From the IMG/VR virus record IMGVR_UViG_3300046714_000038, positions 1 to 40,482 of that record: DNA of 40,482 bases; one strand, given 5' to 3'. The position numbers and the translations under genes were made by a program. The notes under the pieces are model-generated. The model saw only the letters and a list, made by a program, of their open reading frames with translations, was not told the origin of the DNA and searched no databases. Positions 32,289 through 40,338 of this stretch are shown here, piece after piece. The stretch comes from a virus. Every line of letters begins with the position of its first letter. Positions within the stretch are counted from its first letter, which is position 1.

Positions 32289-33071
32289 TTACTCCTCCTC
32301 GGGTGGCCTTGCTCCAGTGACGGCGCAACGGCAACGTGTATGAAATGGCGGCCCAGGGTCTCCGCTCGGGTAATCATCCTCAACCGGGATTGGATCCACA
32401 TCAGCATTGTCTTGGCAAATCTCACAAGCATCATCCGACAAGATTAGCTGTTTGTACTCCAGTCCAATTCTCTTCATCTTAGATAGCGCGGCTGCGGACA
32501 TGGCAGCATTCATTTCTGTAGCAGCGATAGCCTCAGCCTTAGAGACCGTCGTGTCTGCCATAAAGTCCCTCAGGAGCCGTCCGGTGCCTGGGACTCCCAA
32601 TTGACCTTCAATTCCTGCCATCACCGCATCTGCGATATTCTTCTCTACCGTCTTGTTGATGCCCTTGATCAACTTGCCGGAGTATTGCTCTGCCCATTTT
32701 GCAGCTTCCTTGGCGCTGGGCCCAACGCGGTCTATGCTATTGCCTGAAGCCTCTTGAGCATAATCCATCTTGTCTGCGACTTTATACGCAGCAGTGAGGT
32801 TGTCAACCAGAACCAAACCAAAAGCATCCGAGTGCCTTCTAAGAATAGAAGATAGACGCATTTCAATCGCATGACGGACAATCTCCTCTGTTTCAGCATT
32901 TGTGCTAGCCAACTCCTCCAAACGCAGCTTACGGATATCAGCGTATAGGTAACGGAAGTATGACTTCAATTCCTTGACGCAACGCTTCTCAATCTTCTTG
33001 CCGGCAAGGCCAAGGAGACCCGGCTTCATCAGCCGTTCCGTAAACTGCGTAATGAGAGGAGCTAGGTTCAT
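32289..33071 (-). CDS. Phage head morphogenesis protein, SPP1 gp7 / Mu gpF-like
   Basis: 260 residues. Helical N-terminal part, then TTVSKAEAIAATEMNAAMS (the T-x-x-x-R/E-type motif of the family) and a C-terminal metal-binding tail DDACEICQDN...PFHTRCRCAV. Members of this minor head family bind the portal and help DNA delivery. Gene order after the portal fits. ATG at 33071, ribosome-binding site weak, 3 bases downstream of the upstream stop. Confidence 0.88.
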   Translation of the reverse strand: MNLAPLITQFTERLMKPGLLGLAGKKIEKRCVKELKSYFRYLYADIRKLRLEELASTNAETEEIVRHAIEMRLSSILRRHSDAFGLVLVDNLTAAYKVADKMDYAQEASGNSIDRVGPSAKEAAKWAEQYSGKLIKGINKTVEKNIADAVMAGIEGQLGVPGTGRLLRDFMADTTVSKAEAIAATEMNAAMSAAALSKMKRIGLEYKQLILSDDACEICQDNADVDPIPVEDDYPSGDPGPPFHTRCRCAVTGARPPEEE

Positions 33072-33074
33072 GGG

Positions 33075-33239
33075 TTATATGTGCTTGCTGAGCCAGGTGC
33101 GTGCCTTGATGACATCACCTTCGCCTTTGGCCAGAACATCCCGTCCGAGTGAAACAACTTTGCTGCCGTAATGATGCCAGGCCAGCAGCGCTCCAACGCC
33201 AACAGCGGCTCCGAGAGAGAAAGCAAACCATGGGTTCAT
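33075..33239 (-). CDS. Small single-pass membrane protein, 54 residues
   Basis: Translated by hand from the minus strand: starts MNPWFAFSLGAAVGVGALLA, one transmembrane helix, then HHYGSKVVSLGRDVLAKGEG and ends SKHI. The ATG at 33239 has AAGGAGTTGACTG upstream, a good ribosome-binding site, and the stop lies 3 bases before the next gene. Too short for many gene callers but well supported by signal and spacing. Could be a membrane-active protein (holin or antiholin) or a virion component. Confidence 0.65.
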   Translation of the reverse strand: MNPWFAFSLGAAVGVGALLAWHHYGSKVVSLGRDVLAKGEGDVIKARTWLSKHI

Positions 33240-33284
33240 CAGTCAACTCCTTGGGTTGAGATTTGTTAAATGGTTGATATTTGA

Positions 33285-33304
33285 AGCCGCAGTTTAATGC
33301 GGCT
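33285..33304. other. 7-bp hairpin overlapping a stop codon
   Basis: AGCCGCA (33285-33291) and TGCGGCT (33298-33304) with a 6-nt loop. The stop codon of the 33294-33545 gene lies in the loop. No T-run follows on the minus strand; a weak attenuator is possible. Confidence 0.4.
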
Positions 33305-33545
33305 GTTTATCCCCGCCATCACCGCCAATGTTGACTGTGTCAGCAAACTGAAACTGACTGGGGTGAAGATGGACTGTGACGATGCCGTGCCCTGGCATCT
33401 CAACTTCAAGAGCGATCATGCACATATCGCCTTGAAGCACATTGGTGATCTTGCCAGCAATCAACACCTGGTCATCGACCACAGGTCTGCGCGGCTCCTC
33501 CGCTTTTGCTTTTGCCGCAGCCTTCTCTTTCTTATCGTCTGCCAT
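33294..33545 (-). CDS. Small hypothetical protein with basic N-terminus and beta C-terminus
   Basis: 83 residues. The first 20 are a charged Lys/Ala/Glu helix; the rest is beta-rich with histidines (PGHGIVTVHLHPSQF). ATG 33545 preceded by AAGGAGGTAG. Lies between membrane proteins and the minor head gene. No family recognised. Confidence 0.65.
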   Translation of the reverse strand: MADDKKEKAAAKAKAEEPRRPVVDDQVLIAGKITNVLQGDMCMIALEVEMPGHGIVTVHLHPSQFQFADTVNIGGDGGDKQPH

Positions 33546-33552
33546 GACTCAA

Positions 33553-33921
33553 CTACCTCCTTGTGAAAAGTGAATACTTGACGGCCACACCATTGTAGCG
33601 CATCACTTGAAACCCGAGGTCGTGATCCTTAACATTAAGGCAGGACGGTCTGCGCTCAAACGTCATCCACTGGATCAACGAATCATCAGGGAACTCCGGA
33701 ACATAATCTGCACAGAACTTGTACCACTTAGGAGAATGAACGCCATCTTCCATCAGATAGCTATCAACTCCGTTGTTAGTCAAAACGTGAAGACCATATT
33801 CTGTGTCCACGTTGCGATAATGATTTATGGTCATCAAGGCGCAACCAACAATCACCCCAGAGCAAAAGGCCCAAAGGACTCTACTCTTTGTGAACATGTG
33901 GGTGATGTCGTCTCTCGTCAT
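33553..33921 (-). CDS. Single-pass membrane protein, hypothetical
   Basis: 122 residues from ATG 33921. One transmembrane helix (VLWAFCSGVIVGCALMTI, about 17-34), then a soluble part with EYGLHVLTNNG, YVPEFPDDS and a C-terminal VAVKYSLF strand. A longer frame to 34137 adds a run of aliphatic and arginine residues that overlaps another gene and is less likely. Overlaps the upstream gene by 41 bases. Weak ribosome-binding site, so the exact start is uncertain. Confidence 0.55.
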   Translation of the reverse strand: MTRDDITHMFTKSRVLWAFCSGVIVGCALMTINHYRNVDTEYGLHVLTNNGVDSYLMEDGVHSPKWYKFCADYVPEFPDDSLIQWMTFERRPSCLNVKDHDLGFQVMRYNGVAVKYSLFTRR

Positions 33922-34105
33922 GATTGCCAGCCGGGCTATCTGAGTTTTCACGGGCCCAAGTTTCAGCATTGGCCAATCTCTCAAGATCAGCCTTCTGCTT
34001 AACATCCTTGCGATCCTCGTAACGATCAATAAGATGTAGCGCAAGCTTACCAAGGCCAGTAGCAGCGAGCAGTAGAACAGAATAGAGTGTATCATGTTGT
34101 CCCAT
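33881..34105 (-). CDS. Small membrane protein with charged tail
   Basis: 74 residues. Hydrophobic N-terminal helix (TLYSVLLLAATGLGKLALHLI) followed by a charged helix (DRYEDRKDVKQKADLERLA) and a histidine-rich end (RRHHPHVHKE). ATG 34105 preceded by AGAGAAAGCG. Placed directly after the portal gene. Class III holin-like layout is one option; a structural role is another. Confidence 0.55.
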   Translation of the reverse strand: MGQHDTLYSVLLLAATGLGKLALHLIDRYEDRKDVKQKADLERLANAETWARENSDSPAGNHDERRHHPHVHKE

Positions 34106-34140
34106 CGCTTTCTCTTTCCCACAACGAAGTGTGCCAAAAA

Positions 34141-35736
34141 CTAGTCACCCAACAGCTCCTTCAACTTCCCAACCGCATCCGTAAACTGGATCATAGCTTC
34201 AGCCGTCATCGTCTTACCAGTGGCGCCGGCAACCGGAACCTTCCCGGCTACCGTGGCCGTATGAAGCTCTGCCGCTTGATCATCCTGAACCTTCTGCTTT
34301 GCGTCCAGTTTCTTCTTTTCTTCCTCGATGGCCTTCATAACCTCATCAATGTCGTTGATGCCCAGCGATATGAGGCACATCTGAAGTACAGCAGGCACTT
34401 TCATTTCAGGGAAAACTGTTGACATGGACGATAGGAATGCTCCGAGCTTCTGTAGATCGTCCGCCAAGATCGGAGGAAGATCAATGTCAATATCAGCCGG
34501 GTCACTATCGATGTCCTCTCCAAGCACTATGGAGAAAATGTCTCTGTACGCATCCATCCACAGTTGCTGGTAAGACTCAAACATCTTTAGCATCGGCAAT
34601 TCCATGGCTGTGGCGGTAGCCAGATTGCCTGTCGAAGGGTCTCCAAAGTAATGGAGCATGATGCCTGTGGCCGCAGAGACCATCAGCTTCAGCTGATTGC
34701 CGTCTCCCTCAGCATCACCAGCACCAGTAGACCTCGGCATGGGCGTCATATTTAGCCCAGCATTCTGGAGCCAGGTTGCGCCGGCAGCGTTCTGCGGGTT
34801 GCGCTCGGGAGTGGTAGCACCACTCGTCACGTGCGAGCTTTCTAGCTTCTTTCGGAGGTTGTCAATGACAGACTGTCCTCCTTTGACCTCTCCCTTCCAA
34901 GCAAACTTGGCCAAGGCCTGGGTGATGGCTACGCGAGCTTCCATAAAGCGGCGATGCTCTTTGCTCCAATCACAAGCAGCAAACAAGAGACCGTTGCCCC
35001 TCTTCTGAAGGGTGTCGAAGGGAAGATGATACACAACCACATTCTCTTCCACCTTGTTACCAATCACAACTTTGGTCTGTGGGTCTTTCTGCTGCCGTAG
35101 CAGAGCGACATCATCATCATCGCAACGCCAGTCTTGATAGATGGAGGTCTGATTGTTGGCCATCTGCCGGCGATACCCCAACACATGCTCGTCATCGTCC
35201 GGGTCTGAGATAATGTCAGTCATCTGAAGGCAATCAATCCGGCGGATCGTCTTTGTTGCGTCTCCCTCAGTGAAGATGGCAAAGAACAATTCTCCGTCAA
35301 CAAGGAGCTTCTTGCTGCTGCGGCGCTGCCCTTCCGAACCCATGATGGATTTATTGCGCCGATGCTTGACGAAGGTATCAAGGTTCGTTTGCACTCCGTC
35401 ATCTTCCGCATTGTAGCTCATCCCCTGGCCCAGGGAATAGTCAGTCCATAGACGAACAGCTTGTTTGGCCAAAGGGTCTTTTGCCCAGTAGACCCGGCTC
35501 ATGATGATCAACTTGTTGCGGGTCACCGGGTCAAGATCTGAATCAATCTTCTGCTTGCCAAGCACCAGCCATCCCCTATCATCAAGTGCCAGCTCTAGAT
35601 CAGCTCTGGTGTAGGCTTCCTTGATCCCAGGGACTTCGGCAAGGTAATCAATCATCTCATTGAACTGTGTGGAGGTCATCCCAAGCTTCATGCGTGGACT
35701 CTTGGCGGACTGTGGTAGTGACTTTCGTTTTATCAT
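34141..35736 (-). CDS. Portal protein
   Basis: 531 residues. Helix-rich N-terminus with LWTDYSLGQGMSY (near 96-108), a core with RRSSKKLLVDGELFFAIF and a loop region (DCLQMTDIISDPDDDEHVLGY), then a C-terminal clip/crown with SAATGIMLHYFGDPSTGNLA; these are typical of large-type portal proteins through which DNA enters. The last 100 residues are acidic and helical. Placed after terminase. ATG 35736 preceded by TGGAGGTCGTC. Confidence 0.9.
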   Translation of the reverse strand: MIKRKSLPQSAKSPRMKLGMTSTQFNEMIDYLAEVPGIKEAYTRADLELALDDRGWLVLGKQKIDSDLDPVTRNKLIIMSRVYWAKDPLAKQAVRLWTDYSLGQGMSYNAEDDGVQTNLDTFVKHRRNKSIMGSEGQRRSSKKLLVDGELFFAIFTEGDATKTIRRIDCLQMTDIISDPDDDEHVLGYRRQMANNQTSIYQDWRCDDDDVALLRQQKDPQTKVVIGNKVEENVVVYHLPFDTLQKRGNGLLFAACDWSKEHRRFMEARVAITQALAKFAWKGEVKGGQSVIDNLRKKLESSHVTSGATTPERNPQNAAGATWLQNAGLNMTPMPRSTGAGDAEGDGNQLKLMVSAATGIMLHYFGDPSTGNLATATAMELPMLKMFESYQQLWMDAYRDIFSIVLGEDIDSDPADIDIDLPPILADDLQKLGAFLSSMSTVFPEMKVPAVLQMCLISLGINDIDEVMKAIEEEKKKLDAKQKVQDDQAAELHTATVAGKVPVAGATGKTMTAEAMIQFTDAVGKLKELLGD

Positions 35737-35765
35737 GGTGACGACCTCCAGCTACAGGGTTTGGT

Positions 35766-36101
35766 TTACGGATGCTTCAACGCAGCAGCCAAGATGTTGG
35801 TGATGGCGCTGAATGCGATTTGCACCTTGCCATTGCCATCATTAAACTCATTCACTGGGAACGGGCCCAGCACATAAGTCTTGCTGGCTGACAAGGCAAT
35901 CACATTGCTCAGCGGTCTCCCATGAGAGCAGCTGGCTCCGGTCACAGTCAAGTTGCAAGGCGTGGCGCCCAGCGTGACTTCAAGAAGAGTCTGCCCATCA
36001 TTGGCAAACTGGTTGGTTGATGCCACAGCAGCCTGTGAAGCTGTGAGGTCAGTTGCGGCGAGCTTTCCACCGGGTTGGATCAAAGGAAGTTCTGCTGCCA
36101 T
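35766..36101 (-). CDS. Conserved phage structural protein, beta-rich
   Basis: 111 residues. FANDGQTLLEVTLGATPCNL, a middle strand and VLGPFPVNEFNDGNGKVQIAFS match a recurring small phage structural protein with a GPFP turn, often found next to terminase or capsid genes; function unproven, perhaps head decoration. ATG 36101 preceded by AAGGAGACG. Confidence 0.65.
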   Translation of the reverse strand: MAAELPLIQPGGKLAATDLTASQAAVASTNQFANDGQTLLEVTLGATPCNLTVTGASCSHGRPLSNVIALSASKTYVLGPFPVNEFNDGNGKVQIAFSAITNILAAALKHP

Positions 36102-36122
36102 AATTCGTCTCCTTATTCAGTT

Positions 36123-37697
36123 TTAGAATCCACTCATCTGTTCTACTTCATCCAAATCATGCGATATGGTGATAGGCTGGTAGTACTCCTGCACCATTTC
36201 CTGCTCCTCTGTGGGCCTTGTATAATAAGTGATGCCATGAACCAGGCAATCTTCCCAATCATCATTGATGCCCTTTGGGAACAACGCGCAACTGTCAACA
36301 AAGTCGTCAACCCAATCGGCTCCCCGAGGAAGGAGGATCAGCTTTGCTTCGTGGTAACCGGAAATGCCCCTGGCCCTAATCTCCTTAGAGACCGTCGCAG
36401 GGATTCTCGTCACTGGTATCGGCGGAACATTCTTAGTCTCTCCGCTCGGGAACGTCCACACGCCAACCATGTTGTTGGTTTCGATCTGTTGAGCTATTTG
36501 TGTGCCGCTTGACTTATCCTCGACAAGCAGTCTATCAGGGTAACGATTGTAGAGGTCTGCACACTGCTGCCACCGTTCGTAGACCTTGGCCATAAGGTGA
36601 GGGAAAGTGACCTTGTCACGCCACTGGTCAAGTATGGGAAACTTCGTCCCAGTTGAGGCAATTGTGAGCGATGCCGAGTAGTCATTCTCTTCCTTCTCCT
36701 TGCAGGCTCCGTCGTAAACCTGTACAATGTGTTCAATCTCTGTGTGTGGGACGGAGTCAAACCAGCCCCAGTTGTCTCGTTTGAATATCTCACCACCAGG
36801 CGTAGTCGGTCTCTGCATATACATCGCATTCCAAAAGACCTGGCCCAAGTTCGCAGCAGTATTGTCTAATGCCTCTCTGTTGTACGCTTCTGGCCATAGA
36901 GCTGCGTAAGGTGGAAAGAAAGTCTTGACGCCTGTCCGAGTGTTCCATATATAGGAGTCCTTCCCTTCATCGTTTGTTGCGGCCAGCACTATCACTATCC
37001 ATTGATCAGCCGTCTTGTTCTTGACAGCAAGGGTCAGCAACCTTCCAGCCAGATCATCCTCGTGCCAACGAGTCATCACTAGCACCTTCTTACCTTGTGG
37101 CTGCATCCGAGTCGATGCCGCAGTAAGATAGTTGTCGTATGTCTTGTTGCGAATGAGCTTGCTATAGGCTTCCTCTTTATTCTTGACAGGATCGTCCACC
37201 AGCAGCCGTGTCGCTCCTTCTCCGGTGAGCGCTGAAAGTATTCCGCTGCTAATGTAGGTGGCTCGATGGTCGTCAATCTTGCGCCGCAGCTCCCACTTCG
37301 TATCATTACGTGATTTGAACTTATGCGGCCACAGACGTTGATAAGAGGGAGACTCGATTGTGTTACGACAAGCACGACTAAAAGTGGCTGCGAGCTCATC
37401 GCCGTAAGCTGTGGTGATGTAATGCTCATGCGGTCTCTCCCCAAGCTCCCAAGCCGGGAACCTCACAGCAATCTGCTCGGACTTCCCATGACGAGGAGGA
37501 GCAAAGATCATCAGGTGCTCTGTGAGCTTGCCGGCAGATAGTTGTTCCAGATGATCGGCAATAAGCTGATGGTGCCAGTTGGCCTGGTAGGTAGGATGAG
37601 TCTGCTTACAAAAGGGTATAAGATTACGACGGCTCAAACGCCTGTGAAGCAGCTCCCGAGCCGCATCCACTCTCGACATCTGAGCCGTCATAGTCAT
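36123..37697 (-). CDS. terL: Terminase large subunit
   Basis: 524 residues. ATPase with Walker A FAPPRHGKSE (65-74), a RLLVDDPVKN motif B block near 165, and a C-terminal RNase H-like nuclease with VYDGACKEKEEND (first acidic site) and WVDDFVDSCALFPKG, WEDCLVHG near the end. It cuts concatemers and drives DNA into the prohead. ATG 37697 lies 4 bases after the small upstream gene; a second ATG two codons later is possible. No strong ribosome-binding site, so translation may be coupled. Confidence 0.95.
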   Translation of the reverse strand: MTMTAQMSRVDAARELLHRRLSRRNLIPFCKQTHPTYQANWHHQLIADHLEQLSAGKLTEHLMIFAPPRHGKSEQIAVRFPAWELGERPHEHYITTAYGDELAATFSRACRNTIESPSYQRLWPHKFKSRNDTKWELRRKIDDHRATYISSGILSALTGEGATRLLVDDPVKNKEEAYSKLIRNKTYDNYLTAASTRMQPQGKKVLVMTRWHEDDLAGRLLTLAVKNKTADQWIVIVLAATNDEGKDSYIWNTRTGVKTFFPPYAALWPEAYNREALDNTAANLGQVFWNAMYMQRPTTPGGEIFKRDNWGWFDSVPHTEIEHIVQVYDGACKEKEENDYSASLTIASTGTKFPILDQWRDKVTFPHLMAKVYERWQQCADLYNRYPDRLLVEDKSSGTQIAQQIETNNMVGVWTFPSGETKNVPPIPVTRIPATVSKEIRARGISGYHEAKLILLPRGADWVDDFVDSCALFPKGINDDWEDCLVHGITYYTRPTEEQEMVQEYYQPITISHDLDEVEQMSGF

Positions 37698-37701
37698 CGT
37701 T

Positions 37702-37908
37702 CTATGCCACCACCGAGACTGTGATCAACACAACCCTGCCGTCCGGCAAGGTCTCTTGCTTGGCAATCCCGCTGCCGATTTGCGCGCCAGCTTCCGTGCC
37801 CCACAACGAAGTATCGCTGGTGTCAACGGGAGTTCCTGAACCATTCGATAGAAGGGAGACATCGCCAAATCCCTTCTGTGTATTGAAACGCAGGACGAAC
37901 TCTTTCAC
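37702..37908 (-). CDS. Small hypothetical protein between terminase genes
   Basis: 68 residues, beta-rich (KEFVLRFNTQ, GFGDVSLLSNG, RVVLITVSVV). GTG start at 37908 overlaps the TAG of the small terminase by one base, with AGGAGCG upstream. Lying between small and large terminase suggests a packaging accessory, but no family is recognised. Confidence 0.6.
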   Translation of the reverse strand: MKEFVLRFNTQKGFGDVSLLSNGSGTPVDTSDTSLWGTEAGAQIGSGIAKQETLPDGRVVLITVSVVA

Positions 37909-38510
37909 TATTTACGCTCCTCTTTACGTTGATTGATGATCTTCAACAACTCAGCATCCGACTTACTCTCAGGGCTATTGTCAGCCTCAAAGATTCCTTC
38001 AGAGAACAGCTTCTTGTGCTTGCCGAGGAGTTCCAAAGCTCCTCTCCGTTCTAACTTGAAGCGGACACGCTTCACTTCCCGAGCATTCTCCCCTTTGCCA
38101 TCCATGTACTCATCAACAGTTAGCTCAGTGATCGCGTCAAGCTCATCCGGTGTGGCAGCAGAGAAGTCAAAGTACAGGTCTCCCTCTTCCGTCTTGCGGG
38201 CAAACTTGGACATGCCATTATATGCCAACTTGCTAAGCTCAAACAGTATCCGCTCCGAGGTCACATCATACTTCTTAGCCAACATGTCACCGTGCGCCGC
38301 GATAGCAGATTGAACCCGAGGAGACTTCATCAGAGCATGGCCAGCATTAGTGGCTTGCTTTGGCGTAACTCCGATGCGCCGGCAAGCTAATGTGGCATTA
38401 CCAACTCCGCCAGTCTCCAGAAGTGTCTGAACATAGGCAGGCACAAATTCACGCTCCCTTGCTGTTAGGCCATCTGGGCCACGGTATCTGTCTGCTTTTT
38501 TCTTGGCCAT
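37908..38510 (-). CDS. terS: Terminase small subunit
   Basis: 200 residues. LTAREREFVPAYVQTLLETG...NATLACRRIGVTPKQATNAGHALM...SPRVQSAI is the DNA-binding N-terminal domain of terminase_2-type small subunits (helix-turn-helix plus oligomer helices). It recognises phage DNA and recruits the large subunit. First gene of the leftward operon; the control region begins just upstream. ATG 38510 with AAGGGTTTGAG before it. Confidence 0.9.
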   Translation of the reverse strand: MAKKKADRYRGPDGLTAREREFVPAYVQTLLETGGVGNATLACRRIGVTPKQATNAGHALMKSPRVQSAIAAHGDMLAKKYDVTSERILFELSKLAYNGMSKFARKTEEGDLYFDFSAATPDELDAITELTVDEYMDGKGENAREVKRVRFKLERRGALELLGKHKKLFSEGIFEADNSPESKSDAELLKIINQRKEERK

Positions 38511-38613
38511 GTCTCAAACCCTTATTAGGTGACTCAAGAGGATGCTGCTAAAGCCGGAAGGAAGTAAAGGCGTTACCTCGCAATTACGACCTTACAACTT
38601 ATCAGACTCCCGA

Positions 38614-38659
38614 GCGAAGCGTGCGAAGCCCTTAGGAGACCCAACTTGACCGATACACT
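38614..38659 (+). repeat. 46-nt inverted repeat, left arm (partner at 38857-38902)
   Basis: Begins GCGAAGCGTGCGAAGC and ends CTTGACCGATACACT. The reverse complement of 38857-38902 matches it along the whole length except one A/G substitution and two single-base indels; the 29 bases 38631-38659 match 28 of 29. A 197-bp spacer separates the arms. Each arm has the same orientation relative to the operon it faces. Confidence 0.92.
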
Positions 38660-38856
38660 CCTGCATCGGCAGTCCAGTCCTTTCCTCCGCTTCCACGCTT
38701 CGGAGCAACGTAAGTTGTTGAACCGGAACATAGTAACTGCGAAGCGTACCCCAGGATAACTCCGCTTCTCCCCGCTTCTATGCCACTTCTAGCAAACCTA
38801 AGTCCTTGATTTCATTGAACTCTATTCCGGGTGGCTCACAACTTCTCTCATACAGA

Positions 38857-38902
38857 AGTGTATCGGTCAAGCTGGGTCTCCTAAGGAGCTTCGCCGCTTC
38901 GC
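38857..38902 (-). repeat. 46-nt inverted repeat, right arm (partner at 38614-38659)
   Basis: Plus strand starts AGTGTATCGGTCAAGC and ends CCGCTTCGC. Lies 181 bases before the rightward gene at 39083, while the left arm lies 103 bases before the terminase start, so both arms sit at similar distance from a divergent operon. Confidence 0.92.
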
Positions 38903-39082
38903 GGTCTCCCGGCTCGGCAATCCTTCGATCCTCGCAATTGCGCCGTTCTCCTCTTCCCTTCCTTCCCGTTCCAAGAGAGAATCCTCTCCGAGTCTTTTTG
39001 TTCCCACAAAAGGGGAGCTGGTAGAAAGGAAGGTTCGTATGCGATAAACCGGAGTCCAAAACCCTTATCAAGGGAAATAACT

Positions 39083-39568
39083 ATGGCAGGGAGAGGGAGC
39101 CGCAGAACACTTTCCTCTCCCAATTTTTCAATCAAGGATAAAAGGATCAAAGTTAACCGCCAAATGACACTGCGCAAAACATTCACGCTCCCCTTCAATC
39201 GCAAAGTCCCTCCTCTCTTTCAGTCCGGAGGTCTCCTAGATGGGAAGACCCGAGGATTGGGTGCCAAAGTTAGGTTTATGGTCTCCATGCCGGAAACACA
39301 TTTCTCTGCTCGGGATTGGATGGCAGCCTACGAATCAGCTAAGAGAGAGTTAGCAGACATTTGCTTCGCAGAACAGCGTTGCGCGTCTTATGCAGAAATG
39401 TCGCAGTTGGAATGGCTCCGAGAGTCTGGGCATTGTCTCTGGCAGAAAGACAAGGATTACCCGCGTTGCTCGCTGAATGCGTATATAGCAGGTCTGGAAT
39501 CCGACATCAAGAAACTTTCAAAATCAAGGAATAAAGAGAATGACAATCAGAACAGTAAACAAGCCTAA
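39083..39568 (+). CDS. Hypothetical protein, first gene of the right block
   Basis: 161 residues. The first 60 are basic (RGSRRTL...KDKRIKVNR); the rest contains HFSARDWMAAYESAKREL and AEMSQLEWLRESG, helical and charged, with three cysteines. No family recognised. ATG 39083 has AAGGGAAATAAC before it; ATG 39164 in the same frame also has an AATCAAGGATAAAAGG leader-like sequence about 30 bases upstream and may be the true start. The 3' end overlaps the next leader and gene by 29 bases. Confidence 0.6.
   Translation: MAGRGSRRTLSSPNFSIKDKRIKVNRQMTLRKTFTLPFNRKVPPLFQSGGLLDGKTRGLGAKVRFMVSMPETHFSARDWMAAYESAKRELADICFAEQRCASYAEMSQLEWLRESGHCLWQKDKDYPRCSLNAYIAGLESDIKKLSKSRNKENDNQNSKQA
39516..39542 (+). 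promoter_or_regulatory. Leader motif AATCAAGGAATAAAGA, copy 3
   Basis: TTTCAAAATCAAGGAATAAAGAGA runs directly into the ATG at 39540. The 16-nt core is identical to that at 7146, 8 kb downstream on a circular map or 32 kb away here. The AAGGA core may itself be the ribosome-binding site. Confidence 0.6.
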
Positions 39569-40082
39569 ACCACCCGTCCGCATGGAGCTTTGTCCCTGCT
39601 CCGTTCATGAACAGTATCGGAAGGATTGCCCGGCTTGTCGCTCCTTGAACCACGAACCGGAGGTCAAGACCCGAGGCACCGTTGTTCCTCTCTCCGTCAA
39701 TCCGAGCTGTCGAGCCGTAGCGATGTATCTGTTGGAGTTTGAATCTGGACGGCCAGCCGTTCGTCCGGGTCAGTTGGTTGTGCTGGAGTTTACTCCTTCC
39801 ATGGTCATTGTCCATGATCCTCTGCGTATCTCTCCCTCTGAATCCAACAAGCTCGGAGTTATCCTCTATTCCCACAACTGGGCTCCTTACGACAAGGAGT
39901 ATTCCCTGCAACGGGCCATGGAGACGGGAGAGGTCTCTGCCAAGATGGCCTATGGGTTGTTGAAGCTCCGGAAGATTGACAAAGCCGGCACGGCAGAGTG
40001 TATGATCTGTGGCAAGCACATCGGCAAGAAGACCTCAACAGAAGACCGTCAACGCCATTTGGAGGGACACATCAATGCGTAA
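39540..40082 (+). CDS. Double zinc-finger hypothetical protein
   Basis: 180 residues. N-terminal ELCPCSVHEQYRKDCPAC and C-terminal ECMICGKHIGKK...RQRHLEGH form two metal sites; the second is C2H2-like. The middle (about 45-125) is beta-rich (LVVLEFTPSMVIVHDPLRI). Probably nucleic-acid binding. ATG fixed by the leader at 39516; ends with an 8-base overlap with the next gene. Confidence 0.65.
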   Translation: MTIRTVNKPKPPVRMELCPCSVHEQYRKDCPACRSLNHEPEVKTRGTVVPLSVNPSCRAVAMYLLEFESGRPAVRPGQLVVLEFTPSMVIVHDPLRISPSESNKLGVILYSHNWAPYDKEYSLQRAMETGEVSAKMAYGLLKLRKIDKAGTAECMICGKHIGKKTSTEDRQRHLEGHINA

Positions 40083-40338
40083 ACCAACCACCAAACTGCA
40101 TCGTCTTCTCTTCCGGCTCCTTCGTTCTATGCTGCGAGCCGTCAAGTTGCGCAAGACCGTCCGGCTGCACGTTTGTTGCACCCTGATCAACAGCATAGAG
40201 CCAGCCGGGCATTATGCCTGCATCCAGAACTCTCATAACAACAAGCACTTTCTCATTGCGGAACTCTCCGAGGAGGATCGTAAGTACATCATCGGAAATC
40301 CGAATGGTTACTGGGGAGCTGATTGTGCCAGCAACTAA
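40075..40338 (+). CDS. Small basic hypothetical protein
   Basis: 87 residues. The N-terminal 35 are strongly basic and leucine-rich (KLHRLLFRLLRSMLRAVKLRK), an amphipathic helix; the rest has two strands and AELSEEDRKYIIGNP. ATG 40075 preceded by TTGGAGGGAC. A longer frame from 40009 lies in the previous gene. No family recognised. Confidence 0.6.
   Translation: MRKPTTKLHRLLFRLLRSMLRAVKLRKTVRLHVCCTLINSIEPAGHYACIQNSHNNKHFLIAELSEEDRKYIIGNPNGYWGADCASN

Larger units (their letters stand above)
38511..39082. promoter_or_regulatory. 572-bp divergent control region between the late (leftward) and rightward operons
   Basis: No gene seen. Contains the 46-nt inverted repeat (38614-38659, 38857-38902) and a cluster of GCGAAGC/CGCTTC motifs at 38614, 38623, 38688, 38696, 38739, 38763, 38773, 38888 and 38895. 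AACCCTTATCAAGGGA at 39060-39075 gives a CCCTT/AAGGG hairpin just before the next gene. I found no convincing sigma-70 promoter, so phage-specific promoters or an origin of replication are candidates. Open frames here (e.g. 38778-39071 minus) lack protein-like composition. Confidence 0.6.

Noticed and set aside
14057-38725. Shared 13-mer GTAAGTTGTTGAA at about 14064 and 38710 as an attachment or direct repeat pair
   Set aside because: Too short to separate from chance in 40 kb, and neither copy lies beside an integrase.
38660-38856. Invertible segment flanked by the inverted repeat
   Set aside because: Possible in principle, but no recombinase gene is in the window and repeats also fit paired operators; not claimed as a feature.
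38778-39071. Frames on both strands in the control region (minus 97 and plus 72 codons)
   Set aside because: Low-complexity composition, no ribosome-binding site, and overlap with the inverted repeat arm.
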